A model generated the notes under the pieces. That model did no database searches, had not been told where the DNA came from, and was given only the letters and a program-made list of their open reading frames with translations. A stretch of 64,000 bases of DNA from Bordetella genomosp. 4. Its GTDB lineage: Bacteria; Pseudomonadota; Gammaproteobacteria; Burkholderiales; Burkholderiaceae_B. This document shows positions 63,018-64,000 of this stretch, one piece after another. The position numbers and the translations under genes were made by a program. The DNA is taken from assembly GCF_002261185.1 (NCBI RefSeq), contig NZ_NEVQ01000012.1, positions 310,001 through 374,000 of the forward strand, read 5' to 3'. Positions within the stretch are counted from its first letter, which is position 1. Every line of letters starts with the position of its first letter.

Positions 63018-63725
63018 ATGGAACTTACATCAGCAGCATTTTGGATTGCCCTGCTACAGATTATTTGGGTCAACATCCTGTTATCTGGCGATAACGCCGT
63101 CGTCATTGCGCTTGCCGCGCGCTCGCTGCCTGCAGAGCAGCAAAAAAAGGCGATCACGATTGGTTCAGCGGCAGCGATCATCATGCGTATCGTGTTGACG
63201 CTGGTTGCAGCCAAACTCCTGATGCTGCCATGGCTCAAGCTCATCGGCGCATTGTTGTTGGTCTACATCGGTGTCACGCTGTTGCTGCCTGAGGGCGACG
63301 AGGACGGCGATGGCAAGCAGCACGGCACTCTGCTGTCGGCGATTCGCACCATCATGATTGCGGATTTGGTAATGAGCCTGGATAACGTCGTCGCGGTCGC
63401 TGCCGCAGCGATGGGCGATACCACCCTCCTGGTCGTGGGCTTGGCCATCAGCATCCCGCTGGTTATTTTTGGTAGCACCTTGTTGTTGAAGGTGATTGAG
63501 CGCTTCCCATTGATCGTCTGGGTCGGCGCCGCATTGCTCGGCTTTATCGCGGGCGAACTGTTGGTGGGAGACCCCGCCTTGCACGATTCCGTGATCAGTA
63601 TTGATAGCGCCCTGGGCGTCACTGAACACCAGTTGGCGTTGATCTCGGGGGCTGTAGGTGCGGTCGTCGTTTTGGCGATTGGGAAAATTTTACTTTCTCG
63701 GCGCCAGGTACTGACACAAAGCTGA
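63018..63725 (+). CDS. TerC/YjbE-family integral membrane protein
   Basis: A 235-residue membrane protein with about seven helices. The family's acidic membrane motifs are present: LLSGDNAVVIALAARSLP and DLVMSLDNVVAVAAAAMG. Relatives export manganese or tellurium-related ions or assist metalation of exoproteins. The ATG has an AGAGAGGA site. The specific ion is not known. Confidence 0.88.
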   Translation: MELTSAAFWIALLQIIWVNILLSGDNAVVIALAARSLPAEQQKKAITIGSAAAIIMRIVLTLVAAKLLMLPWLKLIGALLLVYIGVTLLLPEGDEDGDGKQHGTLLSAIRTIMIADLVMSLDNVVAVAAAAMGDTTLLVVGLAISIPLVIFGSTLLLKVIERFPLIVWVGAALLGFIAGELLVGDPALHDSVISIDSALGVTEHQLALISGAVGAVVVLAIGKILLSRRQVLTQS

Positions 63726-63751
63726 ACTACAATACGCGTTTTGGCACGACG

Positions 63752-63780
63752 ACTGCCGCGTTTTGACGCGGCAGTTTTTT
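63752..63780 (+). terminator. Intrinsic terminator after the TerC-family gene
   Basis: A perfect 10-bp stem ACTGCCGCGT (63752-63761) with ACGCGGCAGT (63766-63775) and a T-run. A -10-like TACAAT (63728-63733) precedes it, the same order as upstream of hisZ. Confidence 0.92.
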
Positions 63781-63853
63781 GCCACCGGGCCGCTTCAAGG
63801 CAAATGCCCTTTTTGGGGCAGGCAAGCCGAAGGCGCGGCGTGGAGGCTTTTTT
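63775..63853 (-). repeat. Copy C of dispersed GC-rich repeat
   Basis: On the minus strand it begins AAAAAAGCCTCCACGCCGCG and continues CCTTCGGCTTGC, then TTTGCCTTGAAGCGGCCCGG and GGCAAAAAAC, colinear with copy A over its full length. It lies at the 3' end of a minus-strand frame. Confidence 0.85.
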
Positions 63854-63998
63854 CCCGCCAAGTCATCATAGGCAACAGGTCCTCAGTATAGGGACCAAGC
63901 CGCAGGCGCATCGGGGAAGGTGTCGACGTGGGGCTGGCAGCTTCTGATTCATGAGCAGTTGCCATCCAAATTGTCATTCCGAGGGGGATCGCAAGTGT
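63795..63998 (-). CDS. 3' end of a gene running in from beyond the window (unidentified)
   Basis: An open minus-strand frame of 68 codons reaches the window edge. It starts with a hydrophobic stretch (TLAIPLGMTIWMATAHESE) and then a polar tail; the last 20 codons lie inside repeat copy C. It may be the C-terminus of a membrane protein convergent with the TerC gene. Too little is visible to name it, and it could be chance. Confidence 0.3.
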   Translation of the reverse strand, partial: TLAIPLGMTIWMATAHESEAASPTSTPSPMRLRLGPYTEDLLPMMTWREKSLHAAPSACLPQKGHLP

Positions 63999-64000
63999 TA

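Overview
This window is a 64 kb piece of a GC-rich betaproteobacterial chromosome, almost certainly Burkholderiales, family Alcaligenaceae (Bordetella/Achromobacter-like). The reasons are the gene order rlmN-rodZ-ispG-hisS-yfgM-bamB-der-(hisC)-hfq-hflX-hflK-hflC-hisZ-purA, the rpsU-dnaG-rpoD block with an rpoD carrying a long Lys/Ala-rich N-terminus, two orphan Bug-type (tripartite tricarboxylate) solute-binding proteins, many LysR regulators and a DUF1185 operon. No rRNA, CRISPR array, transposase or integrase was found.

Layout. 1-14.4 kb: housekeeping genes on the + strand (23S/tRNA methylation, isoprenoid synthesis, His-tRNA synthetase, BAM lipoprotein, Der GTPase, histidinol-phosphate aminotransferase, Hfq, HflX, the HflKC membrane complex, HisZ, PurA). 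14.5-20.6 kb: a purine-type phosphoribosyltransferase, then the macromolecular synthesis block rpsU, dnaG, rpoD and a CAU-anticodon tRNA (probably Ile2). 20.8-27.9 kb: an accessory catabolic cluster with a CoA-transferase, a FAD oxidoreductase, an acyl-CoA dehydrogenase, a Bug receptor and two LysR regulators. 28-30.8 kb: a receiver/winged-helix-like regulator and a CSS-EAL c-di-GMP phosphodiesterase. 30.8-34.2 kb: a minus-strand cluster with two SDR dehydrogenases, a dihydroxyacetophenone-dioxygenase-type cupin and an MFS carrier. 34.4-43.6 kb: envelope and unknown genes (SYLF lipoprotein, GT21-like glycosyltransferase, MocR regulator, initiator tRNA, DUF4139 protein, small lipoproteins). 43.7-46.1 kb: an aspartate carbamoyltransferase with an N-terminal helix-turn-helix domain, and RdgC. 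46.2-49.6 kb: a Bug receptor / hydrolase / DUF1185 operon with a divergent LysR. 50.4-54.5 kb: an MHS-type transporter next to a TctD/TctE-like two-component system. 54.6-62.8 kb: recA-recX under a LexA box, metR/metE divergent with a MetR box, DUF2889, sucCD. 63.0-64.0 kb: a TerC/YjbE-family membrane protein and the 3' end of a convergent gene.

How the parts may work together. The accessory part is dominated by small transporter-plus-enzyme modules for organic or aromatic acids, each with its own regulator and visible palindromic operator candidates. The most unusual single item is the HTH-ATCase fusion: its gene is preceded by nested palindromes overlapping the likely promoter, which suggests an enzyme that regulates its own gene. 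A dispersed repeat of about 80 bp with internal hairpins occurs three times (49991-50074, 39180-39233 and 63775-63853). Several leaders (hisZ, rpsU, rpoD) carry strong hairpins that no gene explains.

All assignments come from reading motifs by eye. No database search or folding program was run, and start codons are judged from Shine-Dalgarno sites and family N-termini.
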